NCBI GenBank assembly: GCA_937892255.1
Contig: CALAUL010000070.1
Span: forward strand, 3,352-67,351
Source of the DNA: an uncultured Bacteroidales bacterium
GTDB lineage: Bacteria > Bacteroidota > Bacteroidia > Bacteroidales > Marinilabiliaceae
Direction of reading: 5' to 3'
DNA length: 64,000 bases
Shown piece by piece: positions 8,376 through 17,700 of the stretch. The notes under the pieces were generated by a model that searched no databases, had not been told where the DNA came from, and worked only from the letters and a program-made list of their open reading frames with translations. Position 1 is the stretch's first letter. Each line of letters starts with the position of its first letter. Position numbers and translations under genes: made by a program.

Positions 8376-8405
8376 CAAAGGTACGCATTATTTTTATATA
8401 TGCAA
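8376..8405 (-). promoter_or_regulatory. tRNA-Cys promoter
   Basis: On the minus strand, TTG (complement of 8403-8405), a 19-nt spacer and TACCTTTG (complement of 8376-8383) match the Bacteroidota consensus. The -7 box lies about 30 nt before the mature tRNA 5' end. Confidence 0.6.
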
Positions 8406-8430
8406 TACCTCGGCACGAAATATTTTGTTT

Positions 8431-9531
8431 TTATACATTAAAACGGAAGTGCATTATATCTCCGTCTTCCACTATGTATTCTTTGCCTTCTATGCCAAGT
8501 TTGCCTGCTTCTTTACAAGCTACTTCCGAGCCTAATGTTACAAAGTCGTCATACTTAATTACTTCAGCGCGGATAAAACCTTTCTCGAAGTCGGAGTGAA
8601 TGACACCAGCAGCCTGTGGCGCAGTGTATCCCTCGTGGAATGTCCATGCACGAACTTCCTTAACTCCAACGGTGAAATATGTCTTCAAGTTGAGCAAACT
8701 ATAAGCCGAACGTATCAGCTTTACAACGCCAGACTCGCTTAGCCCCAAGTCATCGAGAAACATCTTTCTCTCTTCGTAAGTCTCTAATTCGTTGATGTCT
8801 GCTTCTGTCTGTGCAGCAATGATGAGAATCTCTGCATTCTCGTCTTTTGTTGCTTCACGTACAGCATCAACGTAAGCATTGCCATTGACAACAGATGCCT
8901 CGTCAACATTACAAACATACATCACAGGCTTAGAAGTGAGTAAATATAGGCCTTTTGCTATCTTTTGTTCTGGTTCACTTAATTCAACAGTGCGCGCACT
9001 CTTGCCTGCTTCGAGAGCTTCCTTGTAACGAAGGAGTATGTCAAGGAGTTTCTTTGCTTCAGGGTCTTTGCCACTGATGGCTTGTTTTTCGCATTTTTGT
9101 ATGCGTTGTTCTACTGTTTCAAGGTCTTTGAGTTGTAGTTCGAGGTCGATGACTTCCTTGTCACGAACAGGATTCACGGAACCGTCAACATGAGTTATAT
9201 TCTCATTGTCGAAACAGCGTAATACGTGTATTATGGCGTCTGTCTCACGTATGTTTGCAAGAAATTTGTTTCCCAATCCTTCACCGCGGCTTGCGCCTTT
9301 TACTAGTCCTGCTATGTCAACTATCTCAACGTTTGTCGGAACTACTCGTTCTGGATGTACAAGTTGTTCCAATACCTCCAAACGTTTGTCCGGTACGGTT
9401 ATTACTCCCACGTTAGGTTCAATAGTACAGAAGGGGAAGTTTGCCGATTGAGCTTTAGCGTTTGACAAACAGTTGAAAAGTGTCGATTTGCCTACGTTAG
9501 GAAGGCCGACGATGCCGCATTGTAGTGCCAT
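8431..9531 (-). CDS. ychF: YchF/OLA1-family P-loop ATPase
   Basis: A 366-residue Obg-related NTPase that binds ribosomes and prefers ATP over GTP in characterised homologues. The P-loop is GLPNVGKST (residues 7-15). The switch region shows NFPFCTIEPNVG, and G3 is DIAGLVKGASRGEGLGNKFL. The G4 equivalent is NVDE rather than NKxD, which is the family hallmark explaining loss of guanine specificity. A coiled-coil insert and a C-terminal TGS domain (from about residue 280, with AWTFHEGYTAPQAAGVIHSD) complete the protein. It is of normal length with an ATG start and its own promoter 40 nt upstream. Confidence 0.97.
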   Translation of the reverse strand: MALQCGIVGLPNVGKSTLFNCLSNAKAQSANFPFCTIEPNVGVITVPDKRLEVLEQLVHPERVVPTNVEIVDIAGLVKGASRGEGLGNKFLANIRETDAIIHVLRCFDNENITHVDGSVNPVRDKEVIDLELQLKDLETVEQRIQKCEKQAISGKDPEAKKLLDILLRYKEALEAGKSARTVELSEPEQKIAKGLYLLTSKPVMYVCNVDEASVVNGNAYVDAVREATKDENAEILIIAAQTEADINELETYEERKMFLDDLGLSESGVVKLIRSAYSLLNLKTYFTVGVKEVRAWTFHEGYTAPQAAGVIHSDFEKGFIRAEVIKYDDFVTLGSEVACKEAGKLGIEGKEYIVEDGDIMHFRFNV

Positions 9532-9570
9532 ATGTCTCTTTAATGTTTTATTATCCTTATTTTACGGGTG

Positions 9571-9601
9571 CAAAGATAACTAAAGCGTGTGGTATAACAA
9601 A
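9571..9601 (-). promoter_or_regulatory. ychF promoter
   Basis: On the minus strand, TTTG (complement of 9598-9601), a 19-nt spacer and TATCTTTG (complement of 9571-9578) form one of the best matches to the Bacteroidota consensus in the window. The leader would be about 30-35 nt. Confidence 0.7.
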
Positions 9602-9653
9602 TATAGTGGCACTTTTAATTTTATGGCATTTTGGCTTCTTTTGGGATATGTAG

Positions 9654-9691
9654 AAGCAGAGACGCACACCAATTGGTGTGCGTCTCTGCTT
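9654..9691. repeat. Perfect 38-bp palindrome, no loop
   Basis: The 19-base arm 9654-9672 is the exact reverse complement of 9673-9691, centred on AATT. It lies 22 nt past the stop of the minus-strand beta-barrel gene and upstream of ychF. On the minus strand no U run follows; on the plus strand a T-rich tract (about 9697-9703) does. It may end transcription of the beta-barrel gene, but the shape is unusual. Confidence 0.75.
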
Positions 9692-9713
9692 TGTATCTTT
9701 TTTGTGTATTCCC

Positions 9714-10406
9714 TTAGAATAGGTAAGTGAAAGAAATAGACCAAACACGGTCATGTGAATTGCTGTTGTATGCAAACTTCTCTCCTGTGTGTGGGTTTGT
9801 AATATCTCCCTTGAAGACAGGTGTTATACCCATGCTACAACGAACGTCAACACCGATGCCCGACTCAGAGTCGAAGCCTATACCCATATTGGCCATTACG
9901 GTGAACTGATTCATGTCTTGTGCAAAAGCTTTTTTGCTCATCACTCCGCCCAAAACACTGCCACCGAGGTAGCCTTTTTCGCTTGGAGATGAAATTTTAT
10001 AGTCGAAACGTTGGCTGAACTGTGGTCCTGCCTGAATGTTAAAGCCCTTTATCTTTTCAATCGGAAGGTAATATTTCACCATGATAGGCAACTGTACGTT
10101 GTCGGAAAGGAGCATTAGCTTGTAGTCGCTTTCTATAATCCCACAGTCTTCCAACTCCGGTATAACATTGCGTTCTAACGAACGAACACCCTGACGAGCA
10201 TAAAACAATTCCGGCTGTACGGCGAAACTCCCAAATTCAAATCTACAAAGTACACCCCATTGTCCCAATTGGCATTGTGCGTCATCGGCGTCACTATCGT
10301 AAGTTGCTAAGTTCAGACCTCCCTTAATACCGTATCTAAATGTCATCTGTGCTTCTGCTAATGTTACCGCGCTCAAAAGGGCAAAAGCTATAAGTATCTT
10401 TTTCAT
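9714..10406 (-). CDS. Outer-membrane beta-barrel protein (PorT-like)
   Basis: 230 residues. A signal peptide (MKKILIAFALLSAVTLAEA, cleavage before Q) is followed by alternating amphipathic strands: FRYGIKGGLNLATY near the start, FAVQPELFYARQGVR, and PIMVKYYLP with FNIQAGPQFSQRF. It ends in the aromatic strand SISFTYLF expected of a barrel inserted by BAM. The G-x-K-G-G-L-N-L opening and the QPEL-x-Y-x-x-x-G strand are typical of the small Bacteroidota barrel family annotated as PorT-like. A specific transported molecule cannot be inferred. A candidate -7 box lies at 10448-10455. Confidence 0.85.
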   Translation of the reverse strand: MKKILIAFALLSAVTLAEAQMTFRYGIKGGLNLATYDSDADDAQCQLGQWGVLCRFEFGSFAVQPELFYARQGVRSLERNVIPELEDCGIIESDYKLMLLSDNVQLPIMVKYYLPIEKIKGFNIQAGPQFSQRFDYKISSPSEKGYLGGSVLGGVMSKKAFAQDMNQFTVMANMGIGFDSESGIGVDVRCSMGITPVFKGDITNPHTGEKFAYNSNSHDRVWSISFTYLF

Positions 10407-10447
10407 TCTTATATTGTATTTATATATCTTATTCAGTTTTCCGACTG

Positions 10448-10455
10448 CAAATGTA
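10448..10455 (-). promoter_or_regulatory. Candidate -7 box for the minus-strand beta-barrel gene
   Basis: TACATTTG on the minus strand, 41 nt upstream of the ATG, matches TAnnTTTG. No TTG is found at the expected -33 distance, so this is a partial match. Confidence 0.4.
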
Positions 10456-10530
10456 AATAATATTTTGCCTTTTACTACATTTCTTTATTCAAATTTGCCG
10501 AAAAAATAAACAAACGTACATTCTTTTATC

Positions 10531-10538
10531 TATATTTG
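10531..10538 (+). promoter_or_regulatory. Candidate -7 box for the plus-strand beta-barrel gene
   Basis: TATATTTG matches TAnnTTTG and lies 34 nt before the ATG at 10573. No -33 TTG is present at the usual spacing. Confidence 0.4.
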
Positions 10539-10572
10539 TCCTCGAGTTAATACATTATAAAAGTAGAAAACG

Positions 10573-11172
10573 ATGAAAATTAAATCAATTTTAGCAACTT
10601 TAGTTGCTGTGTGTGTGGCAACTGTTGCTACTGCGCAAAATGAGTTTGGAAAGGGCGATGCCGCAATTAATATCAATTACGGTTTTGGTTCTTTTGATGG
10701 TGTTGATGCAAGTGATGGCAGTGTCTTTATGAACTCACTCGGTGCGTCGGTTGAATTTGGTATTATGGAAGGACTTATTAAGGGCAAGGGAACAGTGGCT
10801 GTTGGTGCTCAGGTTGGACTTGGTTTTGGTGCTGAGAAATTTCAGAATGTAGATCTCAATTGTACTCGCATTCGTATTGCAACACGTGGTGTTTTTCACT
10901 ATCAGTTTGTGCCGCAACTTGATACTTACGCAGGTATTACTTTGGGTATTGTCGACATTAACAAATACAAGTATGATGGTGATTATCGTGTTACTGGCGA
11001 TAACTTTGATATGACAATGAATGCCGAAGATGAAGAGACAGATTCAGACTTCATTTATCCGGTTGCTTTTGCCGGTGCACGTTATATGTTCTCTAATTCG
11101 TTTGGTTTGAACATGGAGGTAAGTTGGGACAGTTTCGCTATTATGTCTGTGGGTGTGACTTTCAAACTCTAA
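10573..11172 (+). CDS. Small outer-membrane beta-barrel protein
   Basis: 199 residues. A signal peptide (MKIKSILATLVAVCVATVATA, then QN) precedes roughly eight predicted amphipathic strands, such as AININYGFGSF, VAVGAQVGLGFGAE and RIATRGVFHYQFV. The terminal strand MSVGVTFKL ends one residue after an aromatic-rich segment, as in OmpA/OmpW-like eight-strand barrels. It is divergent from the other barrel gene across 166 bp. Function unknown. The gene ends at a strong hairpin shared with the convergent tsaE. Confidence 0.8.
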   Translation: MKIKSILATLVAVCVATVATAQNEFGKGDAAININYGFGSFDGVDASDGSVFMNSLGASVEFGIMEGLIKGKGTVAVGAQVGLGFGAEKFQNVDLNCTRIRIATRGVFHYQFVPQLDTYAGITLGIVDINKYKYDGDYRVTGDNFDMTMNAEDEETDSDFIYPVAFAGARYMFSNSFGLNMEVSWDSFAIMSVGVTFKL

Positions 11173-11200
11173 GAGAAGTATATAAGTCTGATAGATATGA

Positions 11201-11235
11201 AACAAAGGCGAGTTGCTTAGCAACTCGCCTTTGTT
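11201..11235. terminator. Bidirectional hairpin between convergent genes
   Basis: A 17-bp perfect stem (11201-11217 and 11219-11235) with a single central base is followed on the plus strand by a modest T-rich tract. It lies between the beta-barrel gene ending at 11172 and tsaE ending at 11270, so it probably terminates both. Confidence 0.65.
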
Positions 11236-11269
11236 GTCTTTGGGTGTACGCAGGTTGCGCAACGAGGTA

Positions 11270-11686
11270 TTATTTCACTGTGATAAGTCTTTTTTCGTCT
11301 TCGAGAACCTCTATTGTTATTGTCTTCATGTCGGCGGGGAGTAGTCTCTCTGCTATGCCTGGCCACTCTATGAAACAATAGCAGCCCGAGTAAAAGTAAT
11401 CCTCACAACCCATGTCGTATGCTTCGGCTATATCCTTCAGTCTGTATAGGTCGAAGTGATAAATCGAATCTCCATTAGGCAGGGCGTAGTCGTTAACAAT
11501 GGCAAAGGTTGGGCTGTTTACCACTTCGTCGGAACCAAGAGTTTTGCACAAGGCTTTTATGGTAGTTGTCTTGCCGGCTCCCATTGGTGCGTCGAAACAC
11601 ACAACTCGTGTCTTGCCCAATGCTTCGAGTATCAAAGGAGCTATTTCGTATAGTTCGTCTGTTGTTGCTGCTATGTACTGTTTCAT
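11270..11686 (-). CDS. tsaE: tRNA t6A biosynthesis ATPase TsaE
   Basis: 138 residues from the ATG at 11684-11686 (MKQYIAATTDELYE). A longer frame back to 11746 would overlap sprA and adds no family sequence. TsaE is the ATPase of the TsaBDE complex that makes N6-threonylcarbamoyladenosine at position 37 of ANN-decoding tRNAs. The P-loop is APMGAGKTT, followed by the family motifs VNSPTFAIVNDY, IYHFDLYRLKD and FIEWPG. Length is normal. It is the last gene of the minus-strand cluster, 16 nt after sprA. Confidence 0.95.
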   Translation of the reverse strand: MKQYIAATTDELYEIAPLILEALGKTRVVCFDAPMGAGKTTTIKALCKTLGSDEVVNSPTFAIVNDYALPNGDSIYHFDLYRLKDIAEAYDMGCEDYFYSGCYCFIEWPGIAERLLPADMKTITIEVLEDEKRLITVK

Positions 11687-11702
11687 GATGTCTGTTGTTT
11701 CT

Positions 11703-14700
11703 CTATTCAGATAATGATAATTGGAAGCTGACGCCCACGTTGACATTGTTTGTCGGGTATGAAGATGATATATAAGGTTTCGCTAAGGTCTGGTCGTAAT
11801 AGAATTGCATGCTGAACTTCTGCGAGAAGGCGTAGTCGGCAGAGAACTTCACTCCTATATTTTTGTTTCCCGAGGCGAGTTCGTTGTCCAGCTCTTCTAT
11901 GCGACGGAGTATGGTGAAGTTGTCACGGTGCGACAGACTGAATGTGACGTTGAGGTCGTTGTTAAATTCTTTAGCATCTTCGCCTTTCCCAAATATCAAA
12001 CCGAGTTTGTCAAATCTGTAGCCGACGCTTATTGTCCATTCTCTGTTGTATGTTTCTGTTATTTGATTGTTGGCAAGGCTTAGAACGATGTTGCGCGAGC
12101 GGTTGTTGGTGATACTTGCTGTCATGTTGTTGAGCATTGTCGCACTTATAGAGAGAAACGGGTTGAACTGTTCCGACAGAGTTACAGAAGCAGCTTCAAA
12201 CTGTGGAATGAAGTTGTTTTGCATGTCGCGGATATAAGACAGACCGTCACCTGCTTGCTGCCAATCGAGGTTTGTCATATATGAACCGATGCTGTATTTT
12301 GATGTGTATGCGTGTGATAGTTCTATGTTGCGTGCGTATCTCTTCAGAGCTTTAACGTTGTTAAGTCCGCTGAATGTTACTTTCCAGTTGGGTTTCATTT
12401 GTTTGATTGACGGTATGAAATCCAAGAATATAGATTCGGAAGATGTTCCGGAGTATGCAGCGAGGAATGCCGGTATAAGCACGTCTTGCGATGTCAGTCC
12501 GTATCCGTCTGTTCCTTCTGTCACTTCGTAGCCCATGTTAGCATGTCCGTTGGGGTTGTAGCTTAGTCCGCCGAGAGGGAGGTCTGACGGGTATATGTGT
12601 CCTTTTCGGGTGTCGCCACATCTCTCTGCTATGGTCTGACGTGCCGACAAGAATTCTTTGTACGTATCAGATTGCAGGTCGCCTGTGCGGTCTACATTGT
12701 CAAAGGCTGTGCTTATCATGTTGAACGACATGGCGAATGTGCCGGAGTTGGTGGTGTTAAAGACTCCTGCGAAGCCGTTGCCATCAAATACGTAGTATTC
12801 TTCCATGTGGTCGTCGTGTGAACGTTGCGCTGTCAGTTCAACCTTGAGAGCTTTGAAGAGTTCGAATGATGCTCTTATCTGCAAGTTCTTTGCGCTTGTC
12901 ATCACGTAAGGCGAGATGAGAGTAGAGTCTGTTGTCACCCAGCCATTTTTGACTGCATTAAGAGCGAAGTCGCGGTCTTGGAAACCGGCTATGAATGCGA
13001 AGCCCGGTGCTCTGTTACCGTTGAAGGCGTCCATGCCTGCGAAGTGACTGCCGGGGAGATAGCCGGGTAGTGTCGTTGAGTTGTTTTCCGAATAGCTAAG
13101 ACTTACGTTTTTGAGCGATGTCAGTATCGAGAGTGCTACATCTTTCACTACTGTCATAGGGTCTGTCTTTTCGGTTATTGTGCCCGTTATTATCACGCGT
13201 CCTGCTTTCGCGGCCATTTGAGGTGTGAAGTAAGCCGAGTTCTTGTCTATGGCTTCTATCTTACCTTTCACGCCATGTGATTTCTCATCGAAGGCGCGAG
13301 CTGTGATGTCCATTGTGTTGAGGTTGTGGGTTATTTTGATTGGTTTGCCAACGGTCATGACAACGTTGCGTTCTGTGTAACGAACGGTTTGAGAGCCTGA
13401 CTGTTTGCGTTGAGTTGTTCTGTTGCTCGACGAGAAATTGTATTTGTCATAGATACCTTTGAGGTATGTCGACTTGCTATAAAGAGTTCCGAGGTTTGCC
13501 ATGATGTTCAACTGCTTGGTGTTGCGGTTCATTATGGTGTTTCCCCATTCGTATTCTGTCTTTTGCGGACCTGCTTTCCAAATGTAGTTTGCTTTATACT
13601 GAGCTGTTGCTGTCAGCCAGTTCAGGAGTGGCAGTTTGTTGACCGGAATGGTCCAGCTTAAGTCTGCATTATGCTGGTAGTTGGTAGTGCGTCCGTAGTT
13701 GAAGATGTTGCTCCAAACGGAGTCTCTCCAATGATAATATTCGTCTTTGTACACCTCTTTGTTTACCGGTCCGTCGGGTTCGTCGATACGTGCGTTTGTG
13801 ACAGCGTTTAGCGAGAATTTAAGTCCGCGCGACAAGGTGTATTTTAGGTCGAAGTATCTGTTCCAGTTGAAGTCTTTTGATACGCTTACCGGTATGCGAT
13901 ATTCCGGATTTGTCACGTTGCGTTTTTGTATTTCTTCGTAGTTACGAGCCAATTCCCAACGATATGCTATGAGTGTTGGTTTCAGGTAGAAGTTAAAGTC
14001 TTTTATGATGCCAAAGACGTTGCTGTTGAGTTTGCTCTTCTTAAGAGGTTCTATTGGCTTCGATGTTGTCGTGTAGTTGTATGCTATGGTAGCGTTTGTC
14101 TCTTTCGAGAGGTCGTATTGAGTCTCCGGATCTGCAAGTTCTGTCTCGGTGTAGGCATAAGAAGCAGAGAGGTTGCTCGGTGAATATATCTTAGCGGGTT
14201 TGCCTTTGGCGGGTTTCAGACGCATGTTGCTGACATTAAGGCTCTTTGTTGACTCTGTTGTCAGCGAAAGAGTCTTTATGCTGTCTTTTTCCTCTTTTGT
14301 GTCGGTCATGTCGAGAGCAGTCTTGAGCTTCACGTCGGAGTCGTAAGGCGAGTATTCCGGTGTTTCGACTTTCTTGCTGTAAGCGGCATATACCGGTATG
14401 CTCAGGCGACTCTCCGGACCGAGGAGTTTTCCCATTTCGAGGTTTGCCGAGACGTCGAAGGCTTTGTATTCCGACATGCTGCGTTCCAATACGCTTTGGT
14501 CAATAGAGCCGAAGCCCACAGATGAGTATTCGCCGGCAGCCTGTATAGAGCCTAAGTCTGCGAGTTTAATCGTCGTACGGCCACGAGCTGCCCAACCGCC
14601 TTTCTCGTTGAAGTCCGTCAGACGTAGTTCGTTAATCCATATCTCTGCCGATTTGACGCCTGCACCATGAGCACGCAATCCTATCATCATCGTCACGACA

Positions 14701-17700
14701 TTGCCAAGTGACGGATTTCCTTTGATACGTACTTTGTTGTTGATTTTATCAGGGTCGCTGATAGAGTATATGTCTTGTAGAGTTATAGTTGAACCGGCAG
14801 CTCGTTTGGCTTCGTTACGTGCCAATTTTGCTTTCGTGAAGACCTCCAAAGGTATGTCCAATTCGTTTTCTTCGGGCCATACTGCATATCTGTCTGTCTC
14901 GATGTTGTCTGAATACGAGCCATGAGGTGTCAGTTTCAGAGGTATCTCGTATTCGTAGAAGTTGTCTTCGTAGTCTGAACCGATGCGGATAAAGGCCGAC
15001 ATCTGGTTGTCTTCAAGCGGATAGCCTTCTAAGGCTTCAGCATGGATAAACATTTTCAGATGTTTGTAGTTGCGCATATCCATGTTTATCGTCTTGTAGA
15101 CGGCACGAGCATCTGCGTTGCCGAGGTCAACGACTTTTATTGAGTATGCTTGTTCGTTGAGTTGTCGCAACTGTGGGTTAGAAGGGTCTACGGTACGGTC
15201 AATGTCGGGAGGCAAGACATAGTTGATAGGCGTGCGACGGTCGTTCTCTTCTATGTTTACTGTCGATGTTATGAACTGTGTCTGCGACGATGGATTGCTA
15301 TTTTCTTCCCATAGATCTTGTGAGTATTTGCGCCATTCGCCTTTGATGAGTTCGAGGGTCGCAAAACGCAAGATACATGTGTCGGCAAAGTCTTTCATAA
15401 ACATACGTATGAACTGCATTGAGCTCATGTCGCTGATGTCTCCAACAACTTTGTCCGGGGCGTTGATAGGTATTTTGAACTGATACCATTTCACATGTTC
15501 TGTCTTGCCGTTTTTGAGTTTCACGCTTGTCTCCATCATGTCGGCAATGTAGTTTTTGCCAACTTGCATGCTGTCAGGACGTATCGAAACGCTGTATTGG
15601 TAGTAGTTTTCTGTCTCGGACAGAGTATAGTCGTCGTTGAGGTCTTCGTTGTCCGGACGTGTCAACGCAGCTGTAGAGTATGTCTCCGATGAATATTCCG
15701 ACGGACAGGAGTTGCCCTCGGTGTTGTTGAATTTCTTATAGCGGTCGAGGATACTTACTTTCTGAGCGTCGTAGTCGGAACCTCTGTAGTAGTGGAAATC
15801 GTCGTTTGCCGGGTCATTGACAATGCTCTGATATGCTTCGTCGGTGAGGGAGCCGTTTTTGTGCATCTCCTCTACGAGTCGCATGTACGGATAGTTGTCG
15901 TTGTCGTAGAATGTGCGTTCTTTATCCGACGACATGCCGTTCAGTCCCACGTCTTGAGCTTTCATAGAAGCGGGGTCGGTGTTAAAGCCGTTGACAATGG
16001 CTGTGTTCTTGGCCACATATCCCCACATTGTGCTGTCTACATTGAACTCCTCTTGTGGTGTCGGCAACCCGTGCTCAAAGGCACGTCGCGAGTCGGGAAG
16101 GACATCTTCCGATATTGAGCCTATGTTGAAATAGAGTTCTCCGCCCACATCTGGTTTATCTGCGTTGTAGATGAATGGGTCGAGCATCCAGAATTCGATA
16201 TATTCTATGTTGGCATTTTCAAAATCTGTCGTTTCGAGTTTGCGTTGTATACCTGCCCAGTTGTCTTTAGGGTTGTACAGCTTACCATCTTTCGTCATGT
16301 TTGTTGTGAAGTTGTACGAACCTCTTTCCTCGGGGTAATAGGCGAGGTTTAAGATAGATATGTTGGTGCTTTCTCCGTATGCGGCCTCTTTGTTGGGGTA
16401 AAGCTCCTCTTCATAGACCTCGCGCACGTAGTGACTCGACTGCTGTTCGGGGTCGTTTTTGATATGCTTAGGAGTCTGCGTGGTGTTACGCAAAAACAGA
16501 GGGTCGATGGTGTACCACGCCAAATGTGCTCTGTCGAAGCCTACGCTGAGGTCGTTGGTTTTGTCGGTGTTGTTGAAGAGGTCGGGCTGACCTTGTGGTT
16601 TACTTGCCAACTTCCATGTCGTCCAGTTCTTTATGTCGTAGGCCATTGATGAGCCTTCAAAGTCGTCGATATATGCGGCGTTTATCGATTTGGCATGTCC
16701 CGGAATGAGTTTTGCTATTTCGCCTTCAAATGTTATTGTCGACTTCTCCTTCGTGCTTACGAGAGGTAGTGCGTCTAATGCTTTTGTGATGATTGGTAAG
16801 TCGTGTTTAAACTCCGTGTTGAAGCCGAGCATGGTGTTAGATATGGCTTCGTCGCCGTATGACACTTTGTTTGTCAAAGGACGCTCTTTCATGTGTATCA
16901 CAGTTGCTCCGACGTTGAAGTCTTTTGCGAACTCGTAGTTGAGATGTGCACCGACAAGGGTTTGAGTCTGTGTCGATATGGCGTTTTGATTCTCGTATGA
17001 TATGTTTATGGGAGTGCCTGAGTTGAGTACGCCTTGGTTGAGAATCCTGACGCGGCCGAGGCTGTAGTCGACAGAGTAGTCGATATTTTCGGTGAGCACT
17101 TGACCTCCGGCGGTGACTATCACAGAGCCTCGTGCGAGGTTGAAGGCATTGAGAGGAATATCCTGTGATGACGATGATTGATATTGTCCGCGCAGACGGA
17201 ATTTGTTCTTGTGAGTCTGCTGTTTGGCATATACTTGTGTGCTATCGTAGAGAGCGTGAAATGCATATTTCTTAGCCAGGTCGTGACCCAATTTATCTTC
17301 GAGGTAGCCTCCAAATGGTTCTCGCTGAGGGAATATGATTCGTCCTTTCTTAGTGTCGATTGTTACGCCTTCCACAAAGTCATATTTTCCATCGGGACTT
17401 ACATCATTGTTGCTGTTAAGACGGTCGACGTTGAGAATTTGCAGATATGTCTCTCCGTTATGACCTCCGTACATGGGTTTCTCTCCTTCGTTGAAGTAGT
17501 TGAGATATGTCGATGTAGAGTCGTTGTTGTATACGATGTTGAGGTCGAAGTCTTCTCTCTGTATGTCGTACGAACCGAGCGAATAGATGTTTTTCATCAT
17601 GAGGTCCCAGTTTTTGTACTTCGGAGTGAGAGACGTGCCTTTCAATAGTTTTAGGAACAAGCAGTTTGGAGCGTCGATACCGTCGCTCGAGAATTCTCCC

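Noticed and set aside
11687..11746. Longer TsaE start overlapping the end of sprA.
   Set aside because: The added residues do not resemble TsaE, while MKQYIAATTDEL at 11686 gives the usual family N-terminus.
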